From contig JAAUZX010000019.1 of the NCBI GenBank assembly GCA_014804365.1, forward strand, positions 1-44,466: a stretch of 44,466 nucleotides of DNA, given 5' to 3'. Source of the stretch: Lachnospiraceae bacterium (GTDB lineage: Bacteria; Bacillota; Clostridia; Lachnospirales; Lachnospiraceae). The notes under the pieces are model-generated. The model saw only the letters and a program-made list of their open reading frames with translations. It was not told where the DNA came from and searched no databases. Position numbers and translations under genes: made by a program. Below, in pieces: positions 25,361 to 33,576 of this stretch. Within the stretch, counting starts at the first letter, position 1. Every line of letters begins with the position of its first letter.

Positions 25361-25411
25361 ACATAAATCTCTCTCGTCGTGAATTTTTTCATAAAAAGGG
25401 TTGTATTTTCT

Positions 25412-26896
25412 TTAAAAATCCATTTTTTCCGCCTTCATGATCCTTTGCGCTGCAAATTTACCCATTGATGCGGCCACAGGCAGTCCTCCGGGACCCATAA
25501 GCCACTGGCTTGCTATCATTACATTCGGAAGTCCTTTGATTTTTCCGGGTACGGTCCTGTTCTTGGCATTCCGAGTCACAATAAAACCCATATAGGCGCC
25601 GTTCCATGCATTGCAGTATCTGTTGTAAGTAGCAGGAGTCCACACATCCAGAATGTGCACTCTTCCTTGCAGTTGCGGGTATTTGTCTACCAGACGCCGT
25701 TGTATTTCTTCCGACAGTTCCGCTTTCTTTTTATGATAAGCCTCTTGATCCTGATATAGCTTGATCCAATACTCATAATCTTCTTCAGTCTGAACAAACG
25801 TACTCTGTATGATGCTTTTCCCCTTAGGAGCAAAGTCCGGCTCATAGGAATAATTATTAATACTCATTCTCTCTGTGCGGCTCATGCCGATGGTAATGGG
25901 GCGACAGGCAAACACATTGGTTTCTTTTGCCTCATCCAAACTTCCTTCTATTCCAAACGCCACATGAAAAGCGCTGACTACCGGATATGATTCCCTTTCC
26001 TTATAAATCTTTGAAAGCCCGCCTGGCATATAGGAACCGTCGATAAGCCGTGTAAACGTATGCCTTGTATCAGTGGCACATACCACATAATCCGCCTTTA
26101 TCGTCTTCCCGTCCGCAAGCAGAATTCCCTCTGCTCTTTGCCCCTTGATCAGTACCTTTTGCACTTCTTTCCCCGTACAGATCATTCCTCCGAGTTTCTG
26201 ATAGCGTTTTACCATACGCATTGCCATCTCAAGAGAGCCGCCTCTCGGAATGTCTCCGTTTCCGCCGGTCACAGTCGCGTAGGAAACAACAAATGCATAT
26301 GCCTGATAACCGGGCGGCATATAGTCTGTTATAGCCATCCGTATCAGAGGATGGTGAAAACGCGCTGCAAGTTCCTTGATATCCATTTTGCCGTACAACT
26401 TCATGACCTTTCCCATATCGGCCATGGATATTCCCATTTTCACATAACCGATCGGACTCATCATGTCAAACGGCTTCTCTACCGGAACCGTCATACTTTC
26501 CGCCATTTTCACTGCATCCATAAGTTGGTTAATTTCTTCCGCGTCCTCCGGAGAGAGGGCAAGCAGTTCTTTTCTCGTGCGTTCCTTATCTCTCCAGAAA
26601 GTAATCTTGTCACCGTTTAACTCTGCGGAAAAGAATTTCTCTTTCTCATACAGCAAAATGTCTTCTCCCAGCACACCGACTTCTTTCCAAAGCTGATTAA
26701 GAGCGCTTCCTTCTCTGGACCCTGTCAGCCAGTGCACACAGTTATCAATGAAAAATCCTTCTCTCTTCCAACCGGTACACAGACCGCCCGCAACCGTATG
26801 CTTTTCATATATTTCTGTTTGCATTCCTGCCTTCTGCAAATAAATTCCTGCTGTCAGTCCTGAAACTCCTCCGCCGATAATCACTACCTTTTTCAT
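25412..26896 (-). CDS. CrtI-like FAD-dependent oxidoreductase (phytoene desaturase family)
   Basis: 494 residues. The N-terminal dinucleotide fold (VVIIGGGVSGLTAGIYLQKAG, core IIGGGVSGLTAGIY) binds FAD. EIYEKHTVAGGLCTGW is the second conserved block and the C-terminal GPGGLPVAASMGKFAAQRI is the FAD-binding motif of the CrtI/retinol saturase family. Members desaturate or isomerise carotenoids, retinoids or unknown lipids. No carotenoid genes are nearby, so the substrate is open. The start at 26896 is preferred to 26908 because AGAAAGG, carried by family B copy B2, lies 12 nt upstream. It follows a TetR gene and is probably regulated with it. Confidence 0.88.
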   Translation of the reverse strand: MKKVVIIGGGVSGLTAGIYLQKAGMQTEIYEKHTVAGGLCTGWKREGFFIDNCVHWLTGSREGSALNQLWKEVGVLGEDILLYEKEKFFSAELNGDKITFWRDKERTRKELLALSPEDAEEINQLMDAVKMAESMTVPVEKPFDMMSPIGYVKMGISMADMGKVMKLYGKMDIKELAARFHHPLIRMAITDYMPPGYQAYAFVVSYATVTGGNGDIPRGGSLEMAMRMVKRYQKLGGMICTGKEVQKVLIKGQRAEGILLADGKTIKADYVVCATDTRHTFTRLIDGSYMPGGLSKIYKERESYPVVSAFHVAFGIEGSLDEAKETNVFACRPITIGMSRTERMSINNYSYEPDFAPKGKSIIQSTFVQTEEDYEYWIKLYQDQEAYHKKKAELSEEIQRRLVDKYPQLQGRVHILDVWTPATYNRYCNAWNGAYMGFIVTRNAKNRTVPGKIKGLPNVMIASQWLMGPGGLPVAASMGKFAAQRIMKAEKMDF

Positions 26897-26956
26897 CTTT
26901 ATAGCCATACCTTTCTCTTAGTCTGCGAGTTTGTGTCCACAAGACACACACTTAAC
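26897..26956 (-). repeat. Family B leader element, copy B2 (before the CrtI-like gene)
   Basis: A shorter version: hairpin 2 is AGTGTGTGTC-TTGTG-GACACAAACT, followed by CGCAGACTAAGAGAAAGG (the Shine-Dalgarno) and TATGGCTATAAAG before the start codon. Hairpin 1 of the other copies is absent. The element fills the gap between the tetR stop and the CrtI-like start. Confidence 0.7.
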
Positions 26957-27529
26957 TTAACCTCTTACAATGTCTACGATCCACTCCGCCTTCGGCAATC
27001 CCATCTCCGGGTGCACTGCATACTGTTCGGCAATCCCCTGAATGCTGCACCAAAATGCATTAGAAAGGGTAAGCGGATCTCCCTTTCTGATGGTACCTTC
27101 CTTCTGCCCCGCTTCGATAATGGGCACAAACTGTTCTATCGTATTTACCTTAAGCGCTATTTCTCTTATATGCTCCGGTGTTCCCGCGCTTCGCTGCGCA
27201 TTCGCCATTAATACGAACAGCTTCGCAATATAGGGCTGCTCCTTCATGAAAAAGAACAACTGCTCCGTAAACCGTGTAAAATAATCAATTGCTTTTTCAC
27301 ACTTCTGTGCTCCTGGACTGTTCGTTCCCTCAAGCCCCATTCTGACCAGCTCTTCATATAACTTTTCTTTTGACTCGAAATAATGAAACAGCAGCCCCAC
27401 ACTCATGGAAACGCTTTCTGCAATATCAGTAATCTTAGTTGCTGCATATCCTTTTGTTACAAATAAATTCAAGGCTGCATAAAGAATTTCCTGCCTGCGC
27501 TGTTCCTTCTGCTCCTGCCTGATGCCCAC
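26957..27529 (-). CDS. TetR family regulator of the CrtI-like gene
   Basis: 190 residues from a GTG start at 27529, chosen for AGGAAAGG 7 nt upstream; an in-frame ATG at 27559 is the alternative. The helix-turn-helix domain is clear: RRQEILYAALNLFVTKGYAATKITDIAESVSMSVGLLFHYFESKEKL (cores ILYAALNLFVTKGYAATKI and GLLFHYFESKEKLY). The ligand domain has no informative motif. It lies 60 bp upstream of the CrtI-like gene and probably represses that gene and itself through the inverted repeat at 27605-27622. Confidence 0.88.
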   Translation of the reverse strand: MGIRQEQKEQRRQEILYAALNLFVTKGYAATKITDIAESVSMSVGLLFHYFESKEKLYEELVRMGLEGTNSPGAQKCEKAIDYFTRFTEQLFFFMKEQPYIAKLFVLMANAQRSAGTPEHIREIALKVNTIEQFVPIIEAGQKEGTIRKGDPLTLSNAFWCSIQGIAEQYAVHPEMGLPKAEWIVDIVRG

Positions 27530-27604
27530 TTTTATTCCTTTCCTTTCAACAAAATGCATTGCTTTCTGGTAATAACTACATTGTCTTTTATTAAATTATT
27601 ATTC

Positions 27605-27622
27605 ATTGAATACATATTCAAT
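27605..27622 (-). promoter_or_regulatory. Probable TetR operator upstream of tetR-crtI
   Basis: ATTGAATA-CA-TATTCAAT, an 8+8 inverted repeat with 2-bp spacer, about 80 bp upstream of the tetR start. On the minus strand it overlaps a weak -35 (TTGAAT) spaced 17 bp from TAATTT. Confidence 0.6.
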
Positions 27623-27633
27623 ATTTTTATAAC

Positions 27634-27660
27634 ATAAAAGCTGCTCTTTGTAAAGCAGCC
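27634..27660 (-). terminator. Terminator after the ANTAR gene
   Basis: Minus-strand GCTGCT / AGCAGC stem with inner T-A pairs, then TTTTATG. It lies about 35 nt past the ANTAR stop and just upstream of the tetR promoter region. Confidence 0.7.
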
Positions 27661-27694
27661 TTTACCGAATTATTGTCCCATTATTTTACCCTGT

Positions 27695-28243
27695 TCATCC
27701 TCTCATCATCGCCAATACCATCTGCGCCGTCTCCACCATATTCGTGCCGCTGTCCATGCTGCACTTCTGGATATAGCGATGGGCCTCCTCTTCTGTCATA
27801 TGATTTCGTTCCATCAAAAGTTCCTTTGCTTCCTTAATAAAAGCTGTTTCCTCTGAATTACGCTCTTTAGGTTTCGACTTCGCCCTGCGTCTCCTGCGCA
27901 TGATCGTCTGGCTCATCATATCCACCGTATTGATAAGATCGTGAACCTTAAGCGGCATTGCAAGACACATGATATCACCGCGCCGGTACTCGTTCAGCAC
28001 CGCCTGCGAGGCCATCAAAAGCATATCAAAACCTTCCGGAAGGCAGTCGTGTAACTCAGTATATATCATGTCTGTCATCTTGTAACCACATATGACAATA
28101 CCGTCACTTAGATCGCGTAACTGGCTGAGTGCCTGTGCTCCCGTCGAGCAGACTGCCGTTACCTGGAAACCGTTCTTCACAAGCACGCCGCGAATACCCT
28201 TAGCATCCTCTATTTTCGGCAAAACCACGATAATATTGATCAC
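27695..28243 (-). CDS. ANTAR-domain response regulator (RNA-binding antiterminator type)
   Basis: 182 residues, GTG start with GGGAGG upstream. The N-terminal ~115 residues form a receiver-like domain (INIIVVLPKIEDAKGIRGVL, CLAMPLKVHDLINTV) but the usual phosphoacceptor Asp position is occupied by ICGYKMTD, so it may be a pseudo-receiver. The C-terminal ANTAR domain (about 130-180: EAKELLMERNHMTEEEAHRY...AQMVLAMM) binds paired RNA hairpins and prevents termination. It lies downstream of glnA, an arrangement seen in Clostridia and suggestive of nitrogen control. Family A copy b sits between the two genes. Confidence 0.88.
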   Translation of the reverse strand: MINIIVVLPKIEDAKGIRGVLVKNGFQVTAVCSTGAQALSQLRDLSDGIVICGYKMTDMIYTELHDCLPEGFDMLLMASQAVLNEYRRGDIMCLAMPLKVHDLINTVDMMSQTIMRRRRRAKSKPKERNSEETAFIKEAKELLMERNHMTEEEAHRYIQKCSMDSGTNMVETAQMVLAMMRG

Positions 28244-28321
28244 ACGCTCACCTCCCGTCCTGTATTTTATGTCATAGCCTTATGTCATATCGCTAAAAGA
28301 TGCCCCAATAATACCTGCATT

Positions 28322-28551
28322 GGCAGATTGCACAAAATGTTCTCGAAGCTGTCATTGCGCAGGAATATGAGATTTTCTTAATATTCCGTTCAATACCCAG
28401 CAATTTTGGGACACGGAAGTCCCAAAAAGCCCGAAATGCGCACGGACGCGCATAGAGGGCGGTTGCGTCCGCCGCCACAACTTCACCGGAATATTTTAGA
28501 AAATCCATATTCCGTAGCCCGACATAAGAGAACATTTTGTGCAATCTGCCC
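28322..28551 (+). repeat. Family A palindromic element, copy b (glnA-ANTAR gap), reference copy
   Basis: 230 bp. Perfect 23-bp ends: GGCAGATTGCACAAAATGTT... (28322-28344) and ...AACATTTTGTGCAATCTGCC (28529-28551). Inner arms at 28362-28387 and 28488-28513, each itself GGAATAT...ATATTCC, can pair locally or with each other. Central hairpin 1 is TTTTGGGAC-ACGGAA-GTCCCAAAA (28404-28427). Hairpin 2 is ATGCGC-ACGGAC-GCGCAT inside GCCC...GGGC (28429-28460). A third is GGCGG...CCGCC. No protein is encoded. Confidence 0.9.
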
Positions 28552-28595
28552 TCACAGCCTAAATACATACAGCACCATTTAACCCCCAAACTCCA

Positions 28596-29930
28596 TCACA
28601 CATTATTCAAATACTCATTAACCTCCCATTCAGTCACCTGCATACGATAGCGGAACCACTCTTTTTTCTTTGCCTTAATGTATTTGTGATAAACATGCTC
28701 CCCTAACACATCTCTGATAAAGCCGTCTGCCTCCATACAGTAGATCGCCTCGATCAACGTACCCGGTATTTCCTCTATTCCGCCTTTTTCCTTTTCCTCC
28801 TCAGTCATGCGGAAAATATTGCAGTCTACACTGCCGGGCGGCGTGATCTGATTCACAATACCGTCCAAACCCGCACGCAGGCATACAGCCAATGCAAGAT
28901 AGGGATTGGCCGAGGGATCGGGACAACGAAGTTCGATCCTCGTTCCCTCTCCTCTGGTAGCCGGAATACGAATCAACGGACTTCTGTTTGTAGCACTCCA
29001 TGCGATGTAAACCGGCGCTTCGTAGCCCGGCACCAGTCTCTTGTAGGAATTGACGAGGGGATTCGTGATCGCAGTCATGCCTTTCATATGCTTCATAATC
29101 CCGCCGATAAAGTAATACGCCGTCTGACTAAGTCCCAACGGGTCATTCCCATCGGCAAAAATATTTTTTCCCTCCTTGGACAAAGACATATTGATGTGCA
29201 TCCCCGAACCATTCACACCAAACTTCGGTTTCGGCATGAAAGTGGCGTGAAGTCCGTGTCTGCGGGCGATCGTCTTAACTGCCAGCTTAAAAGTCATAAT
29301 ATTATCCGCCGTGGCAAGCGCCTCGTCATAACGGAAATCGATCTCATGCTGCGCCGGGGCCACTTCGTGGTGGGACGCCTCGATGACAAATCCCATGTCC
29401 TCTAAAGTAAGCACCATATCCCGTCTGGCATTTTCACCGAAATCCATCGGTCCCAAGTCAAAATATCCCGCCTTCTCATGCGTGATCGTCGTGGGCAGCG
29501 CATTTTCATCCGTATTAAACAGGAAAAACTCACACTCCGGTCCTACCTCAAACGTATACCCAAGCTTCTCAGCCTCCTTGATCGCACGTTTTAAAATATA
29601 ACGCGGGTCTCCCTCAAAAGGCTCCCCATTGGAACGATACACATCACAGATCATTCTTGCCACTTTACCCTGCTGGGGTCTCCACGGAAAAATCTCAAAA
29701 GTACTCAAATCAGGATACAAATACATGTCGGATTCCTCGATCCGTGCAAATCCCTCAATGGAAGAACCATCGAACATGCACTCATTATTAAGCGCCTTTT
29801 CAAGCTGACTGGCGGTAATCGCCATATTTTTCAGATTTCCGAAGATATCCGTAAATTGCAGTCTTATAAACTCAACGTCCTCATCTGCGACCAGTTGTAT
29901 GATATCTTCCTTCGTGTAATTCTTTCTCAT
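28596..29930 (-). CDS. glnA: Glutamine synthetase type I
   Basis: Makes glutamine from glutamate, ammonia and ATP; central to nitrogen assimilation and supplier of the amide donor for GatCAB. 444 residues, the GSI-alpha length. Signatures present: [19 protein letters not shown] (core [15 protein letters not shown]), the ATP-binding [17 protein letters not shown] and [25 protein letters not shown] (core [16 protein letters not shown]). The start has AAAGGAGG 7 nt upstream. It has its own promoter and a strong hairpin at the very start of the leader, and an ANTAR protein gene downstream, suggesting RNA-level nitrogen control. Confidence 0.97.
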   Translation of the reverse strand: MRKNYTKEDIIQLVADEDVEFIRLQFTDIFGNLKNMAITASQLEKALNNECMFDGSSIEGFARIEESDMYLYPDLSTFEIFPWRPQQGKVARMICDVYRSNGEPFEGDPRYILKRAIKEAEKLGYTFEVGPECEFFLFNTDENALPTTITHEKAGYFDLGPMDFGENARRDMVLTLEDMGFVIEASHHEVAPAQHEIDFRYDEALATADNIMTFKLAVKTIARRHGLHATFMPKPKFGVNGSGMHINMSLSKEGKNIFADGNDPLGLSQTAYYFIGGIMKHMKGMTAITNPLVNSYKRLVPGYEAPVYIAWSATNRSPLIRIPATRGEGTRIELRCPDPSANPYLALAVCLRAGLDGIVNQITPPGSVDCNIFRMTEEEKEKGGIEEIPGTLIEAIYCMEADGFIRDVLGEHVYHKYIKAKKKEWFRYRMQVTEWEVNEYLNNV

Positions 29931-30005
29931 AGCTGCCTCCTTTTTCTAATTCTTATATAAGTTATGGTTCTTGATTTTCATAAGCGAATTTCCCATAAAA
30001 CATAT

Positions 30006-30079
30006 AAGGGCATTCTTATTCTGTAATAAGAACGCCCTTGTTCCATGTCATGATATCAGTTGTGGAGTAAGTTTGTCAA
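30006..30079 (-). promoter_or_regulatory. glnA promoter and 5'-end hairpin
   Basis: Minus strand TTGACA (30074-30079), 18-bp spacer, TATCAT (30050-30055); predicted start near 30043. The transcript then opens almost at once with AAGGGCGTTCTTATT-ACAG-AATAAGAATGCCCTT (30006-30039), a 15-bp hairpin with one G-U pair and a 4-nt loop. There is no T-run, so it is a leader structure rather than a terminator. Confidence 0.75.
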
Positions 30080-30136
30080 GTTAGGGATTCGTACAACTGA
30101 CATAACATTCAGCAGTACCCGACAACATTTTTAAAA

Positions 30137-30655
30137 TTATTTCTGCGCTTTCAATTTCTCATTTTCCGCAAGAAGCCGCTGAATCTGTGCGTCTTTTTCC
30201 AAGATAACTTTTTCATAGCTCGCAATAGACCTGTCGCGGTCTGCAACTGCTCTCTCATAGTTCCGCAAATCCTGATAATACTCCTCCCTGTCACGGCACA
30301 TCTTGCGAATCTGCTCTTCGGTGTTGTACACAAAAATTGATTTAGCCGCTTCTCTCATATCCTCATCTTTCGCCGCCAACATATTAACCTCCTCCCAAGT
30401 AGTGGCTTTAAGGAGCTTCGCCCAGCTATCAATATGGTATACCTTATCCTCCTCCGTCGCCAAATCTATCCGAGTTAAGTCTACCACATTCAGGGTAATA
30501 TTGTCACTATATTTTTGATAATTTTTAACGTTTATCAGTTTATACGATGCATAAAATTCAGGCCGGCTCCGAAACAGTGTATAATCTAAAAATCCGATAT
30601 GTATTACAGAGTTTGCTTCATCGTAATCCTGCCCGTGATTAAGACTGTCATAATT
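30137..30655 (-). pseudogene. C-terminal fragment of an Rpn/PD-(D/E)XK transposase-like protein
   Basis: An open frame runs from 30655 to the stop at 30137 but has no proper start. A TAA stop lies immediately upstream at 30656-30658. The translation (NYDSLNHGQDYDEANSVIHI..., then LDYTLFRSRPEFYASY and VVDLTRIDLATEEDKVYHID) corresponds to the middle and C-terminal part of Rpn-type proteins, ending in a coiled-coil tail (ERAVADRDRSIASYEKV). The nuclease domain is missing. A GTG at 30487 could start a 116-residue product, but no Shine-Dalgarno supports it. Probably a decayed copy. Confidence 0.7.
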
Positions 30656-30767
30656 TTAAAAACGTTATATCGTTTCTTAAGTTTTTTCGTCTAAATATAG
30701 TATGCACAGGCGTTTATATCACAACTACAATACCGCATATTGTATTGTGCAAATTTCCATCTGTCTG

Positions 30768-30796
30768 TTGAATCCGATTTATAAATGTGTTATGGT
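30768..30796 (+). promoter_or_regulatory. Promoter of the DJ-1/PfpI gene
   Basis: TTGAAT (30768-30773), 17-bp spacer, TATGGT (30791-30796); predicted start near 30803, about 33 nt before the start codon. Confidence 0.6.
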
Positions 30797-30835
30797 CAAA
30801 AACAGAACTGTAGCTAACGGAGGATATCATTAACG

Positions 30836-31414
30836 ATGAAAATATTACTATTTTGTGCAAAAGGATTTGAGACAATGGAATTCAGCGTTTTTGTGGATGT
30901 GATGGGATGGGCACGGAACGACTACCACTACCTTGTGGAAGTCGAAACATGCGGATTCACGAAAACCGTTCTCAGTGCTTTCCATATTCCGATTATCACA
31001 GACAGGACGATCAATGAGATATCTGTTGATGATTACGATGCATTGGCGATTCCCGGAGGTTTTGAAGAGTTTGGTTTTTATGAGGAAGCCTATCACCCTG
31101 CCCTGTCAAAGTTGATCCAAGAATTCGACCGTGCCGGAAAACCCATCGCCTCTGTATGTGTCGCTGCGCTTGCTTTAGGAAAAAGCGGGATTCTCAGAGA
31201 CCGAAATGCAACGACTTACCATCTTAACAACGCCTGCCGCCAGAAGCAGCTCGCGGAATTTGGCGTTCATGTGGTAAGCGAGCGAATTGTAACAGACGAT
31301 AATGTAATCACCTCTTACTGTCCCGAGACGGCACCGGATGTTGCTTTCGCACTTCTCGGAAAATTATGTGGTGAAGAAGCGATGAAGATTGTGAAGGATT
31401 CTATGGGATTTTAA
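30836..31414 (+). CDS. DJ-1/PfpI family protein
   Basis: 192 residues. The fold's landmarks are visible: ILLFCAKGFETMEFSV at the start, YDALAIPGGFEEFGFYEEAY (core ALAIPGGFEEFGF), and the nucleophile region KPIASVCVAALALGKSGIL, where C sits at the expected elbow (SVCVAAL). Members act as chaperones, deglycase-like or amidotransferase-like enzymes, or unknown. GGAGG lies 12 nt before the start. It is 50 bp upstream of the response regulator on the same strand and may be read together with the Bce-type module. Confidence 0.85.
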   Translation: MKILLFCAKGFETMEFSVFVDVMGWARNDYHYLVEVETCGFTKTVLSAFHIPIITDRTINEISVDDYDALAIPGGFEEFGFYEEAYHPALSKLIQEFDRAGKPIASVCVAALALGKSGILRDRNATTYHLNNACRQKQLAEFGVHVVSERIVTDDNVITSYCPETAPDVAFALLGKLCGEEAMKIVKDSMGF

Positions 31415-31464
31415 TTTTTTCTCGTTGCTCTTAGAAACAAATTACTCTAATGCGGAGGATTATC

Positions 31465-32130
31465 ATGCAAAAAATCATGATCATCGAGGACGATAAGGCT
31501 GTGCGTGAGGAGCTGTCTCTCCTACTGGAAAATGAAGGCTACCATCCAATCCCGGTCACCTCTTTTCACAATATCACGCAGCAGGCTGCCAGGGAAATGC
31601 CCGACCTGATCTTATTGGACTTAGGGCTGCCCGAGCAGGACGGGCTGTCTCTGTGCGCCGATCTGCGCCGAAGCAACGATACCCCTATCATCTTCGTCAC
31701 CAGCCACGATTCTACAGCAGACGAACTGGCGGCACTCAGTATGGGCGGTGACGATTATATCACCAAACCATATAATATTCCGCTGCTGCTTACCCGAATC
31801 AAAGTCGTACTGCGCCGAAGCAGTCCGAAGCCCACCGCCGGTTCTCCGGATTATAACGGACTGAACCTGAATCCGGCCAAGGGTACTGCAACGGCAAACG
31901 GGCATACTGCTGAGCTGACGCGCAATGAGATCCAGATTCTGGCACACCTGATAGCTCATGCCGGAGAAATTGTTTCCCGCGCAGATCTGATTGAAGCTTT
32001 GTGGGATAATAAAATCTATATTGACGATAACACTCTCAGCGTCAACATTACCCGACTTCGATGCAAACTGGAGGAACTGGGACTGCCTGACTACATCAAG
32101 ACGCGCAGAGGATTAGGGTATCAAATATAA
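31465..32130 (+). CDS. OmpR/PhoB family response regulator (BceR-like)
   Basis: 221 residues. The receiver domain has the acidic pocket IIEDD, phosphoacceptor D52 in LILLDLGLPEQDGL, T/S in FVTSHD and K101 in ITKPYN. The C-terminal winged helix (about 125-220) has ELTRNEIQILAHLIAHAGEIVSRADLIEALW (core LTRNEIQILAHLIAHAGEI) and VNITRLRCKLEELG. The start at 31465 has GGAGG 6 nt upstream. Paired with the kinase at 32353 and the ABC transporter at 33879-36573, the standard peptide-antibiotic sensing layout, but separated from the kinase by 222 bp holding family B copy B3. Confidence 0.93.
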   Translation: MQKIMIIEDDKAVREELSLLLENEGYHPIPVTSFHNITQQAAREMPDLILLDLGLPEQDGLSLCADLRRSNDTPIIFVTSHDSTADELAALSMGGDDYITKPYNIPLLLTRIKVVLRRSSPKPTAGSPDYNGLNLNPAKGTATANGHTAELTRNEIQILAHLIAHAGEIVSRADLIEALWDNKIYIDDNTLSVNITRLRCKLEELGLPDYIKTRRGLGYQI

Positions 32131-32251
32131 CATTTACACCTCATTGCATCCATACACAAAGATAAGGACTCAAGATTAAAATTATCATACGCAAGATTTG
32201 TGTCTGCCCACTGCTTGTCACAACCTCATTCATGCTCTAAAATGAAGTAAC

Positions 32252-32352
32252 GGTTGAAAGAATTGCATTCTTTCAACCGCGAGATTTATTCCTACACTGA
32301 TAGCGTCTTGGCTAACAAACTCGCAGGCTAAGAAAGGGGCATGGATACAATT
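32252..32352 (+). repeat. Family B leader element, copy B3 (before the histidine kinase)
   Basis: Hairpin 1 GGTTGAAAGAAT-TGC-ATTCTTTCAACC (32252-32278), identical to B1 except for one loop base. Hairpin 2 GCGAGATTT...AAACTCGC (32279-32324) has a longer loop than in B1. Then AGGCTAAGAAAGGGG, the Shine-Dalgarno, and CATGGATACAATT before the start codon at 32353. Confidence 0.8.
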
Positions 32353-33438
32353 ATGACATTTCACGAATTTATATCTGACCATCTGGTTAAAATCATCTTA
32401 CAAATGCTAATTATGACATCACTGTCAGTAATCCTTCTCACAACAGGCACACAATCCGGTGTGATTGTTCTGCTGCTTATGATCCTGCTCCCGATTGGGA
32501 TAATGGTGTATGCCATCGACTTTATCAGATGCCGTTCCCATCTGAAAGAATTGGAAAATATTATGTCCGGACTAGATCAGAAATATCTTTTCATCGAATG
32601 CATTCCGCAGCCCCGGACTGCCTATGAGCGCCGACTCTTCGGCTTGATGCGCGCCTCCTATAAGTCCATGCTCGGCGCAGTATCCGATGCCCAGTCAGCC
32701 ATGCGGGAATATCGGGAATATATCGAAAGCTGGGTTCATGAAATCAAATCCCCCATCACGGCCGCCAAACTGATATCCCATAGCCTTGAAGCGGAAACCG
32801 GACGCCGTCTCACGCAGGAACTGATACAGATTGAAGCCCATGTGGAGAGGGCTCTTTTCTATGCCAGAGCGGAAAGCCCTGAACAGGATTTCATCATTCG
32901 GGAAGTCAGCCTTGAGGAAATCGTGTCGAAGACCATCGAAACCTACCGCACACTGCTAATGCAAAGCAATATGTGCATTGAAACCGAAAATCTGAATCAT
33001 CAAATCTACACTGACAGTAAATGGGCTTGTTTCATTCTCGGACAACTCCTTCAAAACGCTGCACGATACAAAAAATTGAGTTCTACGGAGTTGCAAGATT
33101 CGCCGCGCGAACTCGAAGTTTGTCAGAAAATTCCCCACGCATCCAAAAGTGACGTGTGCGTCATAAATATATCTGCCATGTCTGACGATCGCTTTCTTGT
33201 ACTTACGGTATCGGATAACGGTATCGGCATCCCTGCTCATGAACTGCCGCGTGTATTTGACCGCGGCTTTACAGGCAGCAACGGCCGTGCCAGAGGCGGC
33301 AGTACGGGAATGGGGTTGTACCTGTGCCGCAAACTGGCCGAGGTTCTGAACATTGATCTGCAGATTGCCTCTGTCTGGCAGGAAGGGACTCAGGTGACGC
33401 TCTCCTTTCCCACTAAGGCAAATCTTACGAAAATGTAA
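32353..33438 (+). CDS. BceS-like intramembrane-sensing histidine kinase
   Basis: 361 residues. Two membrane helices (about 12-30 and 35-57) are joined by a very short loop, so there is no extracellular sensor; such kinases take their signal from the partner ABC transporter. The H-box is ESWVHEIKSPITAAKL with H129, and the ATPase domain has LLQNAARYKK (N-box), VSDNGIGIP (G1) and GSTGMGLYLCRKLAEVL (G2). The start at 32353 lies 13 nt after AAAGGGG; an in-frame ATG at 32341 is only 1-2 nt from it. It would phosphorylate the regulator at 31465-32130. Family A copy c separates it from the transporter genes. Confidence 0.92.
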   Translation: MTFHEFISDHLVKIILQMLIMTSLSVILLTTGTQSGVIVLLLMILLPIGIMVYAIDFIRCRSHLKELENIMSGLDQKYLFIECIPQPRTAYERRLFGLMRASYKSMLGAVSDAQSAMREYREYIESWVHEIKSPITAAKLISHSLEAETGRRLTQELIQIEAHVERALFYARAESPEQDFIIREVSLEEIVSKTIETYRTLLMQSNMCIETENLNHQIYTDSKWACFILGQLLQNAARYKKLSSTELQDSPRELEVCQKIPHASKSDVCVINISAMSDDRFLVLTVSDNGIGIPAHELPRVFDRGFTGSNGRARGGSTGMGLYLCRKLAEVLNIDLQIASVWQEGTQVTLSFPTKANLTKM

Positions 33439-33576
33439 GGGAAATCAATAGCAATTCGATACAAGCGGGTATAGTGCGGGGGTATGATGATTGTGTGGTT
33501 CAAAATAGCAGGCTGACGGGCTGCGGATGTGCTGTATGATTGAAGGGCAATAAAGAGGGTATATATAGATTGTGAG

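Noticed and set aside
28293-28589. Open frame of 98 codons on the minus strand between glnA and the ANTAR gene
   Set aside because: It lies almost entirely inside family A copy b and reflects the palindrome, not a protein. Similar frames in the other copies are not conserved in reading frame.
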